Positions 51,971-60,752 of a stretch of DNA of 64,000 nucleotides are shown here, one piece after another. Within the stretch, counting starts at the first letter, position 1; each line of letters starts with the position of its first letter. The notes below the pieces were generated by a model. The model did no database searches and had not been told where the DNA came from. It saw only the letters and a list, made by a program, of their open reading frames with translations. The stretch lies in contig NZ_JAMDLH010000004.1 of assembly GCF_023721755.1 (NCBI RefSeq), positions 186,001 to 250,000 on the forward strand, in the 5' to 3' direction. The translations under genes were made by a program, and so were the position numbers. This DNA is from Pleomorphomonas sp. NRK KF1 (GTDB lineage: Bacteria > Pseudomonadota > Alphaproteobacteria > Rhizobiales > Pleomorphomonadaceae).

Positions 51971-52136
51971 GGTCAACTCCTCCCCTGTCCATTCCGGGAG
52001 AACCCCTCGATGGTCCCTGCCATATATCGTCTAAAGCCAAACCAGAGCATTCTCGAGCAAAGCGGATACCGGTTCGCGCGAAGAAAATGCCTCAACTCAA
52101 AAAGATCGTGCCCGAGCGCCGCTTCCGGCACGGCTT

Positions 52137-52484
52137 CTACCCGGCGGACTCGAGCACCCGCCGGTCGGTCACCTCCATGTCGACTTGCCTCTTCCAGACA
52201 AGAAGCTGCTTGCGGTTGAAGACGTTCGTCACGCGATCGGCATAGGCCCAATAGTCGGTTCCCCAGATATCCCCAACCGGATCGAGGCCAGGGTCGACCG
52301 TGCCGTCGTCGGCACCGAACATCTGGTTGGACGACAGCGCCCCCAGCACCGTTTCGTGCCGCCATGCCGCCTGCCAGAGCCCCGAAGAGGCTCCAAGGTC
52401 CGCCGTTTGCGCCGATGCGGCCGATGGCAAGACACAGGCGGCGACAGCCACCCACCAAACACGCGTGAAGAGATTCACAAACAT
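52137..52484 (-). CDS. Secreted copy of a virion-protein domain (copy B)
   Basis: A 115-aa protein with a signal peptide ending PSAASAQ. The mature 90 residues align with copy A and with the C-terminal part of the large virion protein. Shared features are LWQAAWRHETVLGAL, GTDYWAYADRV and QVDMEVTDRRVLESAG. In phage virion proteins this block is a recurrent domain, but a free-standing, exported form is unusual. No catalytic residues are visible. Confidence 0.7.
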   Translation of the reverse strand: MFVNLFTRVWWVAVAACVLPSAASAQTADLGASSGLWQAAWRHETVLGALSSNQMFGADDGTVDPGLDPVGDIWGTDYWAYADRVTNVFNRKQLLVWKRQVDMEVTDRRVLESAG

Positions 52485-52582
52485 GGCACAACCATAGCGA
52501 CCGCGACACGGTTCGTCACCGCGTGTTTATGCGGTCCTGGCGTATTCCCTATGGGTAGTGCGTGGGGTCTGCCGGCGTCCTC

Positions 52583-52936
52583 TCATCCGTCGGAACCGAG
52601 CGTCCGCCGGTCACGCAACTCCCTGTCGAGCTGGGATGTCCAGGCATCATAAGCCGGCCTGTTCCGCAGCCGACCGAGCTCCGCCGGATAATCCCGATAG
52701 TCGGTGCCCTCCGACGCCTGCCAGGCATCGAAGGCCGGATCGAGCGTATCGAGATCGGCACGCCGCATCTCGCCGGCTTGCCACGCCCCGACAACCGTCT
52801 CCAACCGCCACGCCGCCTGCCAAATCTCGGAAAGGCTCGGCCGCCCGTCTGGTTGAGCCATGGCCGATGATGGCAGAAGAAGGGAGAGGAAGGAGACAAA
52901 CACGCATCGGGCTGCTCCATGGATGTGCGCAACCAT
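52583..52936 (-). CDS. Secreted copy of a virion-protein domain (copy A)
   Basis: A 117-aa protein. ATG 52936 gives a signal peptide ending PSSAMAQ; the frame is open 40 residues further without support. The mature part IWQAAWRLETVVGAW, LDPAFDAWQASEGTDYRDYP and QLDRELRDRRTLGSDG is closely parallel to copy B. It also parallels the large protein's PAFDPWKRAKGTIYARYP and QIDQEINDERLIAASG. The gene follows the large protein gene by about 150 bases. Function unknown. Confidence 0.72.
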   Translation of the reverse strand: MVAHIHGAARCVFVSFLSLLLPSSAMAQPDGRPSLSEIWQAAWRLETVVGAWQAGEMRRADLDTLDPAFDAWQASEGTDYRDYPAELGRLRNRPAYDAWTSQLDRELRDRRTLGSDG

Positions 52937-53084
52937 AGAGCAGCCTAAACCGTTATCAACCCAATCAGGAAGGCCCTGACATCCTTCACCCTGAGCTGTG
53001 CATGCCTCAATGGAGGGGGCACAAGAATGAGCCCGAAAGAAATAGGGCTTGAGCAAAGTACCCCTGCCTTCCGTAAACCCAGCA

Positions 53085-56000
53085 TCATCTCAAAGTATCA
53101 TCAATTATACCCTGGAGGGCCTCTGTTGCTATACTTGAGGTGGTCTCGCTCGCAGAGCGCGTCCGCTGAGAAGCATGGAAGGCTATTTCCCCAATCGTCG
53201 TCTCAACAGCGCCCCGAGCTCCGGCAACCATAGCTCTAGCGGGCTTGCGTCCAAATGTTGAAACAGCCCACTTATAGCCGCTACGGCTAAACGGGACGAT
53301 CTTTCCTACGGGAAAAAGGTCCGCAATGTCGACAGCACCCGCCAAGGTGACCATTGCTTTGCCCTTTAGGCCCGAGGCTGCAATCAGACGCTCATCATTG
53401 ATCTCCTGATCAATCTGCGCCGCCCATGCGTTGAAAGCCTTCTCATTGAGGAGGGTGGCGAGTTGCTTCGGATAGCGGGCGTATATTGTTCCTTTGGCTC
53501 GTTTCCAGGGATCGAAAGCTGGAGTCAGAATATCGGCTCCCTTGACACTATTTTCTTCACTCAAGAGGAGAGAAGCTGCACTGTTTCCTATACGTAAGGC
53601 GGGGCCAATCGCTACCATGAATCCTGGATCAGGGTCTGCCTGCGGAGCCGTTGGTGCGTTGCCGATATCTCCCGATTGATTATATAGTTTTATCCATAGC
53701 GTTCGCCGGCCTAAGCTTGTGTGAGTGCCACTCGGCGCCTGAGTCGAAGACTCGATAGAAGATCGCAACTCTTCAGCGAGCTTATCGATGACCAATAGCT
53801 CCTGGTCGATTGCCTCCTTGCTTGTGTTGAACCCCTTTCCACCCATTTGGTCGATTACAATCTTGCGATGGCGAAGCTCCGCCTGCCTCGCCTGAAAATA
53901 GGCCAAACGAGTCTCAGCATAAATATGAGCGTCAGTTTTGTTCTGCTCGTCCAAAGGCCCGGTTGGGTCGAATACAAAGCCAAACCCAGACAAAACCCTT
54001 TCACGGGTTGGCTTTCCGTCCCGGTCCTTTCGAACGATGAACACCTCATAGGCAGGGGGCCTTCCCGCAGCCAATCGATGCTCTGTATCGTCCGTAGGTT
54101 CAATCATGAGCTCGCCAGGTTTTATCGTCGGATCACCTACAGCCGCTCGTACGGCGTCAAATAGCTGCTCCTGCATCCATTGTGTGGAGCCACCAATATC
54201 CGGGTAGTAGGCTTCCGGTGGATACTTCGCGATCACCGGAAAGCCCATAGAAAGTGTTACACCGTACAACCGCGAGAACTTTTCATCGGCCCTCGCCTTA
54301 GCAGTCCATAGATAAGGGGCACTCCCCGCCTCACGGCGATATATTTCCTTATACAAATCTAGTATTTCTTTTTCCTGATCGGAATCAAATATAGGAAATG
54401 GAGCCATTTCTCCCATTCCGAACAAGCGAACGATATCATCGATATTAATTGTGAGAAGCGCATCATCAATATTTTGCTTATCGATTGCCGGCCTATAATT
54501 TGGATCATTGACTCGGATATAATACTCGGACGCCTCCTGGGCCGAGTAACCAAGCTCAGTTACCATATACCGGAAATCGATAGCCGCGTCCTCCACCCCC
54601 CCACCATCGACATCACTCCTAAAAGCACCATTGGACACGCTCATCAGTTGCTGCGCCAGTTGAAGTGCACCCTGAACTTTCTCCGGATCCCTCGAGGCGA
54701 GCATAACTTGAATACCATTGACAATCTTCGCCGGGACAATATTGGTTTGCCTCACCAAAGACTTAAGAATAGGCAATGCTTTTTCTGGACTTTGCCAGCT
54801 TACAAGCTGATCCCACACGGCATCATTTTGGGCGAATCCCTCCTTGCTGTAAGGGTCTAACTTCAGCTCCCCTACAGTAAACTTCTGGACATTCCGCTCC
54901 GTCTCCAACCTCTCCTGGTTCTTGGCTTCCCAGGCAGGTCGCAGCTCCGCCTTCTGGTCGGGCTTCAGCACCACGTCTTCGTCGATCTCGCGCAGCGTCA
55001 GGGTCTTGTCGCCGCTGTCGATCCGCTGTCGATAGGCCTCGGCTCTGGTCGCCCCAAGCACCATGTCGGCCCGAGCTCTGTCCTGCCCGCTTTCCAACAC
55101 GCCTGCCAGAGCAGCCTTCCTGAGATCATCGGCCCGGGCCTGAGGGAGCCTGGCCAGAACGGCCTCCACTTCGGGCGGCAGTTGCACGGTCGGCGTCAGC
55201 ACGGGAGCGCCAATAGGCGGTGCAACCCCGGCGTTCCCTGTGGCTGTCACATCGGAGCCGATGCCGCGCGGCGGCGTCTGCCCGCCACCGTTGGCAATGG
55301 CGGCCCGGACGCCCATGAGCTTCACGAAATCCTCGTCGGAGAGCTTGGCAAGCCCTGCCCACGTCGGCGCCAGCTCCTTGCGGATGTCATTCCAAAGGCC
55401 GGCGCTGATATCCTCTTCCAGGCTGCGGCCGGTCTGGACATTGTAGTTCTTCCTGGCCAGCCACCAGGCAGCCCGGTCCTGCGAGGCAGGGCTGAAATCG
55501 GGCAGTCCCGCTTGGCCAGCGACACGCACCCACGTAGAACCGTCGAGCCCGTATCGGCCAGCCTTAGATGCGCCACCGATGCCGATCTCGTCCGGATAGG
55601 TTGCGAAATCATCGAAGCGACCGCCACCGCTCCGGGCATCATAGGAGGACGCTTCCGTCTGCCCGATGGCACCGAGCAGCACATAGGCGGCCGGCGGCAG
55701 GTCGGTTGCCGCGAACTGGTCCGGGGCCGGATTCGCCTGGCTGTAGTGAGCGCTCTCGCGCTTCATCGCCGCCTTCAGGCCCGGCTCCATGGCGTCGTGA
55801 AGCGCCATCTTGTCGGCATTCGTCAGTTCAGTGGCATAGTCGAGGCTGTATTTCAGGGCCTCGATCGGGTCGGCCTCGGCGATCTTCAGCGTCGCGCGCT
55901 TGCGAGTGTCGGAGATGTAAGCCGCCGTCACCTGCTCCGCGTATTCGGGTTCCCACCGCTGAAGGAAGCCAAGTTTCTCGATCTCCTTGAGCCCCAGGGC

Positions 56001-56612
56001 GAGGGAGCTCTGATAGCGCGCTTCGTCGCCCCCCGCCTCGACGGCTTGATCCTGGTAGGTACGAGCCCCCGCCCAGAAACCTTTCGGAATTTCTTCCTTC
56101 CGCGCCTGCGCCTGGGCTTCAAACCCTTGCGTCTTCGCATCGTAAACGATCGAAGCGACCTTCCCGTCGAAGATGGCCTGCTCATCTGAGGTTAGTCTGT
56201 CGCGCGTCTCCTGCACGAACTTGTCGATATCCTCCTGGTGCCGGAGAAAACTATCGACCGGCCCTGTTCCCGTCTCAGAACCGTAGCCCGGCGTCTCGCT
56301 GTTCCCGTTTCTCAGTTGAACGAGGCCGGCCGCAACGCGCTGAACGGCCAGGTTCGCCGCCGCTTCGTTTTCCACATGGGCGAGATCGGGCGGTGCCTTG
56401 GCACCACCCGCCGCTTCTGCCCTCGCCTTCTCCTTGGCGATGGTCGCCTCCGACACCGCTTGCCCAATGTCGGCCAGCCCCTTGCCGACGCCGCCGAGCG
56501 CCGTGCCGATGCCGGAGCCGAACATCTCCGGCGTGGCGTGGGTGTTGTCGCGGAAGTTGAGGCCGGGGTCGAGGCGGATGCCCCGGTCTTCATAGGTCGG
56601 CACAACGGGCAT
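53085..56612 (-). CDS. Large phage virion (ejection) protein with lytic transglycosylase domain
   Basis: A 1175-aa protein placed where T7-like phages encode internal virion proteins. An N-terminal helical region (about 30-300) precedes a lambda-R-like murein transglycosylase domain (about 305-450). In it, Glu320 lies in AIGQTEASSYD, and SKAGRYGLDGSTW and GLPDFSPASQDRAAWW match that fold. A long helical middle follows. Near residues 996-1084 is the domain repeated in the two secreted proteins, and then a hydrophobic Gly/Ala-rich C-terminus. The 53.7-54.9 kb part is visibly more AT-rich than the rest. Probable role: peptidoglycan penetration during DNA ejection. Confidence 0.75.
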   Translation of the reverse strand: MPVVPTYEDRGIRLDPGLNFRDNTHATPEMFGSGIGTALGGVGKGLADIGQAVSEATIAKEKARAEAAGGAKAPPDLAHVENEAAANLAVQRVAAGLVQLRNGNSETPGYGSETGTGPVDSFLRHQEDIDKFVQETRDRLTSDEQAIFDGKVASIVYDAKTQGFEAQAQARKEEIPKGFWAGARTYQDQAVEAGGDEARYQSSLALGLKEIEKLGFLQRWEPEYAEQVTAAYISDTRKRATLKIAEADPIEALKYSLDYATELTNADKMALHDAMEPGLKAAMKRESAHYSQANPAPDQFAATDLPPAAYVLLGAIGQTEASSYDARSGGGRFDDFATYPDEIGIGGASKAGRYGLDGSTWVRVAGQAGLPDFSPASQDRAAWWLARKNYNVQTGRSLEEDISAGLWNDIRKELAPTWAGLAKLSDEDFVKLMGVRAAIANGGGQTPPRGIGSDVTATGNAGVAPPIGAPVLTPTVQLPPEVEAVLARLPQARADDLRKAALAGVLESGQDRARADMVLGATRAEAYRQRIDSGDKTLTLREIDEDVVLKPDQKAELRPAWEAKNQERLETERNVQKFTVGELKLDPYSKEGFAQNDAVWDQLVSWQSPEKALPILKSLVRQTNIVPAKIVNGIQVMLASRDPEKVQGALQLAQQLMSVSNGAFRSDVDGGGVEDAAIDFRYMVTELGYSAQEASEYYIRVNDPNYRPAIDKQNIDDALLTINIDDIVRLFGMGEMAPFPIFDSDQEKEILDLYKEIYRREAGSAPYLWTAKARADEKFSRLYGVTLSMGFPVIAKYPPEAYYPDIGGSTQWMQEQLFDAVRAAVGDPTIKPGELMIEPTDDTEHRLAAGRPPAYEVFIVRKDRDGKPTRERVLSGFGFVFDPTGPLDEQNKTDAHIYAETRLAYFQARQAELRHRKIVIDQMGGKGFNTSKEAIDQELLVIDKLAEELRSSIESSTQAPSGTHTSLGRRTLWIKLYNQSGDIGNAPTAPQADPDPGFMVAIGPALRIGNSAASLLLSEENSVKGADILTPAFDPWKRAKGTIYARYPKQLATLLNEKAFNAWAAQIDQEINDERLIAASGLKGKAMVTLAGAVDIADLFPVGKIVPFSRSGYKWAVSTFGRKPARAMVAGARGAVETTIGEIAFHASQRTRSASETTSSIATEALQGIIDDTLR

Positions 56613-57129
56613 CTGGTCCTCATGTCGCTTGCGCGCCAGGACGCCTGGCGGTCCGACGCTGTCGGTGCGACGCTAAGGACTTGAGGTTTCCGTGGTGGTC
56701 TGAAGCGCTTGGAGGGGCAACACGATCGACGCCTGAGCCCGATATAGCACTCACCTCCCCCATCCTGCCCGAGATCCACCTTGAATTCGCTGAGGAGGAA
56801 AGCTTGATGGTGAAGGGCGCCCTATACATCCCCCTCGCCCTTTCCCGCCCGAGGTCCTCGCCTTCGCAAGGATGACGATTTATATATACGGAACAATTGG
56901 ATAAGCCGCTCGCGAACCTCACCACAGTAGCGCTTGCCTCGATAGCGCCCCATCATCTACCCCGATAGCGCGCGCATTGTTCCCCAAACCCTAGCTCGAC
57001 GCTTATCCTATTGTTTTATATCAATTAATTGTCATCCTGCGCTTTAGGCGCAGGACCTCAGGCAGAAAAGGGCTCCGAGGGCCCTATCACGCTCCCCCGA
57101 AGCCCCCAACGTTCAACCAGCCGGCAACA
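56613..57129. repeat. Repeat-bearing region at the left border of the prophage
   Basis: No gene is recognised in these 517 bases. A left arm (CCCGAGGTCCTCGCC..GGATGAC, 56848-56876) and a right arm (GTCATCCTGCGC..GACCTCAGG, 57031-57062) of the modular element are 154 bases apart. The right arm is preceded by TTGTTTTATATCAATTAATT, the reverse complement of the tail found at 41.75 and 42.0 kb. An incomplete start CCTGCCCGAGATCCACCTTG lies at about 56765-56784. Confidence 0.75.
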
Positions 57130-60100
57130 TCACACCCCGCCGGCCACCCTCTCCTTCACCAGCCGCTCCAACCCCGCAAAGTCCGTCTTCCCCGACCCGA
57201 GCAGCGGCAATCCCGGCACCACCAGCACCTCGCTCGGCATCATCAGTTCCGTCGCGCCGCGCTCCCGCGCGAACGCCATGAACTCCTCCCTTGTGGCGTC
57301 CTTCCTGTCGGTCACCAGGATGATCCGCTCGCCCTTCTTGGCATCCGGCACGCTGGCGGCGGCCGACATCGCGTCCGGCCAGCACTGGGTCGCCAGCGCG
57401 TCGATCGCCGCCAGCGACACCATCTCGCCGCCGATCTTGGCGAAGCGCTTGGCGCGGCCCTTGATGGCGACGAAGCCGTCGTCGTCGAGCGCCACGATGT
57501 CGCCGGTGTCGTGCCATCCGCCCTCGGGCGCTTCCAGCACGCCGGGGTTCTCCACCCGGAGATAGCCGAGCATCACGTTGGGCCCGCGCACGTACATGCG
57601 CCCGCCGGCCTCGATGCCCTCCACCGCCTCGAGCCGATGCTCGACGCCCGGCAAGAGGCGCCCCACCGTTCCCGCGCGGTTGTGCATCGGCGTGTTGAGC
57701 GCCAGCACCGGCGCCGTCTCGGTCACGCCATAACCCTCGAAGATGCGCAGGCCGAACTTCTCGGCGTAGAGCTTGCGCGTCGTCTCCTTCACCGCCTCGG
57801 CGCCGGCAACGAGCAGCCGCAGCGAGCGGAAGTCGTAGGGGTGCGCCATGCGGCCGTAGCCGGAGAGGAACGTGTCGGTGCCGAACAGCACGGTGGCGTT
57901 GGTCTGGTAGACCAGCTCCGGGATGATCCGGTAGTGCAGCGGCGTCGGGTAAAGGAACACCGGCACGCCCGAGACCAGCGGCAGGATCAGCCCGGCGCTG
58001 AGACCGAACGAATGGAAGATCGGCAGCGCGTTGAAGGCCGTGTCGGTGCGCGAGAAGTCGATGCGCGCCGCCACCTGCGCCACGTTGGCGAGGATGTTGC
58101 GGTGGCTGAGCACCACGCCCTTCGGCGTCCCCTCGGAGCCCGAGGTGAACAGGATGGCCGCCGCATCGTCCGGCCCGGATTTCCTCAGCCGCGTCGGCCA
58201 GTTGAGGAAAGCGTCCAGCTTGTCGAGCCGCGTCACGCTGGCCCTGACGTCCTCCAGCCAGACGATCCTGATCTTGCCTTCCAGCGCGGCGATCAGCGGC
58301 TCCAGCCGGCCCTTTTCCACGAACACCCGCGACGTCACGAACACCTTGGCCTTCGACGCTTCGCAGGCCGCGAGGATGTTGGCCGCTCCGGCCGTGAAGT
58401 TGATCATCGCCGGCACCCGCCCGGCCGATTGCAGGCCGAGGAAGGCCACCGCGCCGCCGACGGCGTTGGGCACCATCAGCGCCACCGTCTCGCCCGGCGC
58501 CGTCAGCGCCGACAACTTGCGGCCGAGGATGCGCGCGCCCATCAGCATGCGTCGGTAGCTGAGCTTGCCGCCCACCGGGTCGCGCAGCGCCATGCGCCCG
58601 GCGCCGTGCTGGCGGGCGGCGGCCACCATCGCCTCGAAGATGGTGAGGTCGGTGTCGGTGGTGCGGAACATCATGTCCGACATGATGCCGTAGAGCGCGT
58701 TGCCCGCCGCCTGGCGGCGCGCCTTGCCCTTCAGATGTTCCGGCAGAGACAGCCGCACCGGCTCGGTGATATTGACCGTCACCTTGGGGAACCAGCGCCG
58801 CTTCACCTGCATGGAATTCAAACGGCTGAACACGGTGGTTTCCAGGCCCGAAAGCCGCACCGGCACGATGGGCGCCTCGGCCTTGTCGGCGATCAGGCCG
58901 ACGCCGTCATAGACCTTCATCAGCGTGCCGGTCACGGTGATCCGCCCCTCGGGGAAGATCACCAGCGTCTCGCCGGCCTTGACGGCGGCGATCAGCGCGC
59001 GCGTCGCCAGCGGCTTGGTCGGGTCGAGCGGCATGGCGCGGGTGAAGCGCAGGAAGGGCTTCACCCACCACGCCTCGGCCATGGTGTGGTCGATGGCGAA
59101 CACCGGGTTGCGGTCGAGCAGCGACACGGCGACGACGGCATCGAGGAAGCTGGTGTGGTTGAGCGCCACGATGGTCCCCTCACCGGCCGGCGGCACGTGC
59201 TTGAGGCCGGTCACCTCCATGCGGAACACGGCGCGCAACAGGATGGAGACGAAATCGCTGAGCGGGTTGGTCGGCAGCACCTTGAAGATCCACACGGCCG
59301 AACCGAAGGCGAAGAGGCCGAGCGCCACCAGCACCATCGGCACCGTCGCGCCCAGCGCCTGGGCCAGGGCCACCGTGCCGGCGCCAGCCACCATGAACAG
59401 AGCCGTCAACGCATTGATGGCGCCGACGACGCGGGCGCGCCGCTCCACCGGCGCCCAGTGCTGCGCCGCGGCGAACGACGGCACGATGAACACGCCGCCG
59501 GCAATCGCCAGCGCCGCGAGGTCGATGGCGGCATGAATGGCGCCGGGCCGGCCGAAGAACTCGGCGAGGCTTTCGGTCGACGGCGCCGGCGTCAGGCCGC
59601 TGAGCGTCCAGGCGAGATCGAGCGCCGCGAGACCGATGGCGACGGAGGCCACCGGCACCGGCAGCAGCACGATGCGGCCGGCCGACAGCCAGGCGCCCAG
59701 CGCCGACCCCACGGCGATCGACACCGCGAACACCGTGAGGTAGGCCGACACCGCCACCTCGCGTCCGCCGAGGATGTCTTTCACGAAGGTCGGCATCAGC
59801 GCCATCGCCACCACGCCGAACATCCAGAACAGGCTGACCATCACGCCGGTGCGCCAGAGGCGCGGCTCGCCCCAGAGTTCGCCGATCAGGCGCACGGTGG
59901 AGCGCGCGACGTTGCGGTCGATCACCGTCTCCGGCGCGGCGGCGCCCACCTTGGGCACGTAGAGCGCGGCGATCCAGCTGGCCACCGCCAGCACCATCAT
60001 GGCGACGCCGAACACCCATGGACCGCCATAGGCGCCCGTGGCGAAGCCGCCGGCATAGGTGCCGGTGAGAATGGCGATGAAGGTGGCCCCTTCCACCAGC

Positions 60101-60525
60101 GCATTGCCGCGCGGCAGCTCGGACGGCGCCAGGAGGTCGGGCAGGATGCCGTATTTGATCGGCCCGAACAGCGCCGAGATCACGCCGAACAGCACCAGCG
60201 CCGTCATCAGCACGGCAATCGACTGGATGGCAAAGCCCAGCACCGCCAGGCCGGCGATGGCGATCTCCACCAGCTTCAGCCAGCCGGCGACGCGCGCCTT
60301 GTCGTAACGGTCGGCGAGCTCACCGCCGAGGCCCGACAGGAAGATGAACGGCAGCATCAGTATGCCGGTGGCGATCGTCACCAGCGCCTCGCCACCGGCG
60401 ACGCCCATCTGGAACAGGATGGTGAACACCAGGGCGTTCTTCAGGAAATTGTCGTTGAAGGCCGAAAAGAACTGCACCAGGAACAGCGGCCCGAAACGGC
60501 GCTGGATGAGGAGCGGCTTGGTCAT
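57130..60525 (-). CDS. aas: Fused lysophospholipid transporter / acyltransferase / acyl-ACP synthetase (LplT-Aas type)
   Basis: An 1131-aa protein of three joined parts. An MFS transporter (about 1-410: FGPLFLVQFFSAFNDNFLKN) resembles LplT. A PlsC acyltransferase (about 430-620) has NHTSFLD and FPEGRIT motifs. An AMP-binding acyl-ACP synthetase (about 640-1120) has FTSGSEGTPKGVVLSH and GYGVTETAPV. Such fusions flip lysophospholipids inward and re-acylate them, as E. coli LplT and Aas do separately. It is divergent from a TetR regulator, with three palindromic operators in the 227-base gap. It is monocistronic. Confidence 0.93.
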   Translation of the reverse strand: MTKPLLIQRRFGPLFLVQFFSAFNDNFLKNALVFTILFQMGVAGGEALVTIATGILMLPFIFLSGLGGELADRYDKARVAGWLKLVEIAIAGLAVLGFAIQSIAVLMTALVLFGVISALFGPIKYGILPDLLAPSELPRGNALVEGATFIAILTGTYAGGFATGAYGGPWVFGVAMMVLAVASWIAALYVPKVGAAAPETVIDRNVARSTVRLIGELWGEPRLWRTGVMVSLFWMFGVVAMALMPTFVKDILGGREVAVSAYLTVFAVSIAVGSALGAWLSAGRIVLLPVPVASVAIGLAALDLAWTLSGLTPAPSTESLAEFFGRPGAIHAAIDLAALAIAGGVFIVPSFAAAQHWAPVERRARVVGAINALTALFMVAGAGTVALAQALGATVPMVLVALGLFAFGSAVWIFKVLPTNPLSDFVSILLRAVFRMEVTGLKHVPPAGEGTIVALNHTSFLDAVVAVSLLDRNPVFAIDHTMAEAWWVKPFLRFTRAMPLDPTKPLATRALIAAVKAGETLVIFPEGRITVTGTLMKVYDGVGLIADKAEAPIVPVRLSGLETTVFSRLNSMQVKRRWFPKVTVNITEPVRLSLPEHLKGKARRQAAGNALYGIMSDMMFRTTDTDLTIFEAMVAAARQHGAGRMALRDPVGGKLSYRRMLMGARILGRKLSALTAPGETVALMVPNAVGGAVAFLGLQSAGRVPAMINFTAGAANILAACEASKAKVFVTSRVFVEKGRLEPLIAALEGKIRIVWLEDVRASVTRLDKLDAFLNWPTRLRKSGPDDAAAILFTSGSEGTPKGVVLSHRNILANVAQVAARIDFSRTDTAFNALPIFHSFGLSAGLILPLVSGVPVFLYPTPLHYRIIPELVYQTNATVLFGTDTFLSGYGRMAHPYDFRSLRLLVAGAEAVKETTRKLYAEKFGLRIFEGYGVTETAPVLALNTPMHNRAGTVGRLLPGVEHRLEAVEGIEAGGRMYVRGPNVMLGYLRVENPGVLEAPEGGWHDTGDIVALDDDGFVAIKGRAKRFAKIGGEMVSLAAIDALATQCWPDAMSAAASVPDAKKGERIILVTDRKDATREEFMAFARERGATELMMPSEVLVVPGLPLLGSGKTDFAGLERLVKERVAGGV

Positions 60526-60655
60526 GAAACCTCCCGAGAGGGCCTTGGGGGCGATACGGCCAGGGGGAACAAGGAAGCGGATCGGCAGATGAAACGCAAA
60601 TGACGATGGAAAAGCTCCCCCGCCACGCTCTTCACCTCACCCCGCCTCCGTGATA

Positions 60656-60725
60656 TGAACATTGTTCATGAGATGGATATAGCGGAAGAATGAACATTGT
60701 TCAAGACTGAAATGAACGATGTTCA
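60656..60725. promoter_or_regulatory. Three TetR operator palindromes
   Basis: TGAACATTGTTCA occurs at 60656-60668 and 60691-60703, and TGAACGATGTTCA at 60713-60725. The centres are 35 and 22 bp apart, covering the divergent promoters of the acyltransferase and tetR genes. Multiple identical sites suggest cooperative or graded repression. Confidence 0.82.
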
Positions 60726-60752
60726 CGCCTCGCAATTTCAAGGTGAAGACGG

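Larger units (their letters stand above)
46172..56612. mobile_element. Right-end remnant of a podovirus-like prophage
   Basis: Minus-strand genes from 56612 to 46338 run in the order: large virion protein with a murein hydrolase domain, two small secreted domain copies, an unknown secreted protein, T7-type tail fibre, fibre tip, DUF4376, membrane protein, holin-like DUF7940, endolysin, Rz, Rz1. They end beside tRNA-Ile2. This equals the late right arm of a T7-like phage. Capsid, portal, terminase, replication and integrase genes are absent. The left border near 56613-57129 is a repeat-rich region. No direct repeat of the tRNA end was found there by eye. Confidence 0.75.

Noticed and set aside
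56613-57129. A left attachment site copying the tRNA-Ile2 3' end
   Set aside because: No stretch matching the T arm or acceptor stem was found by eye. An exact search could change this.
57511-60603. A 1030-codon open frame on the plus strand
   Set aside because: It lies wholly antisense to the LplT-Aas fusion, has His/Arg/Gly-rich composition with no family signature, and is explained by third-position G+C bias.
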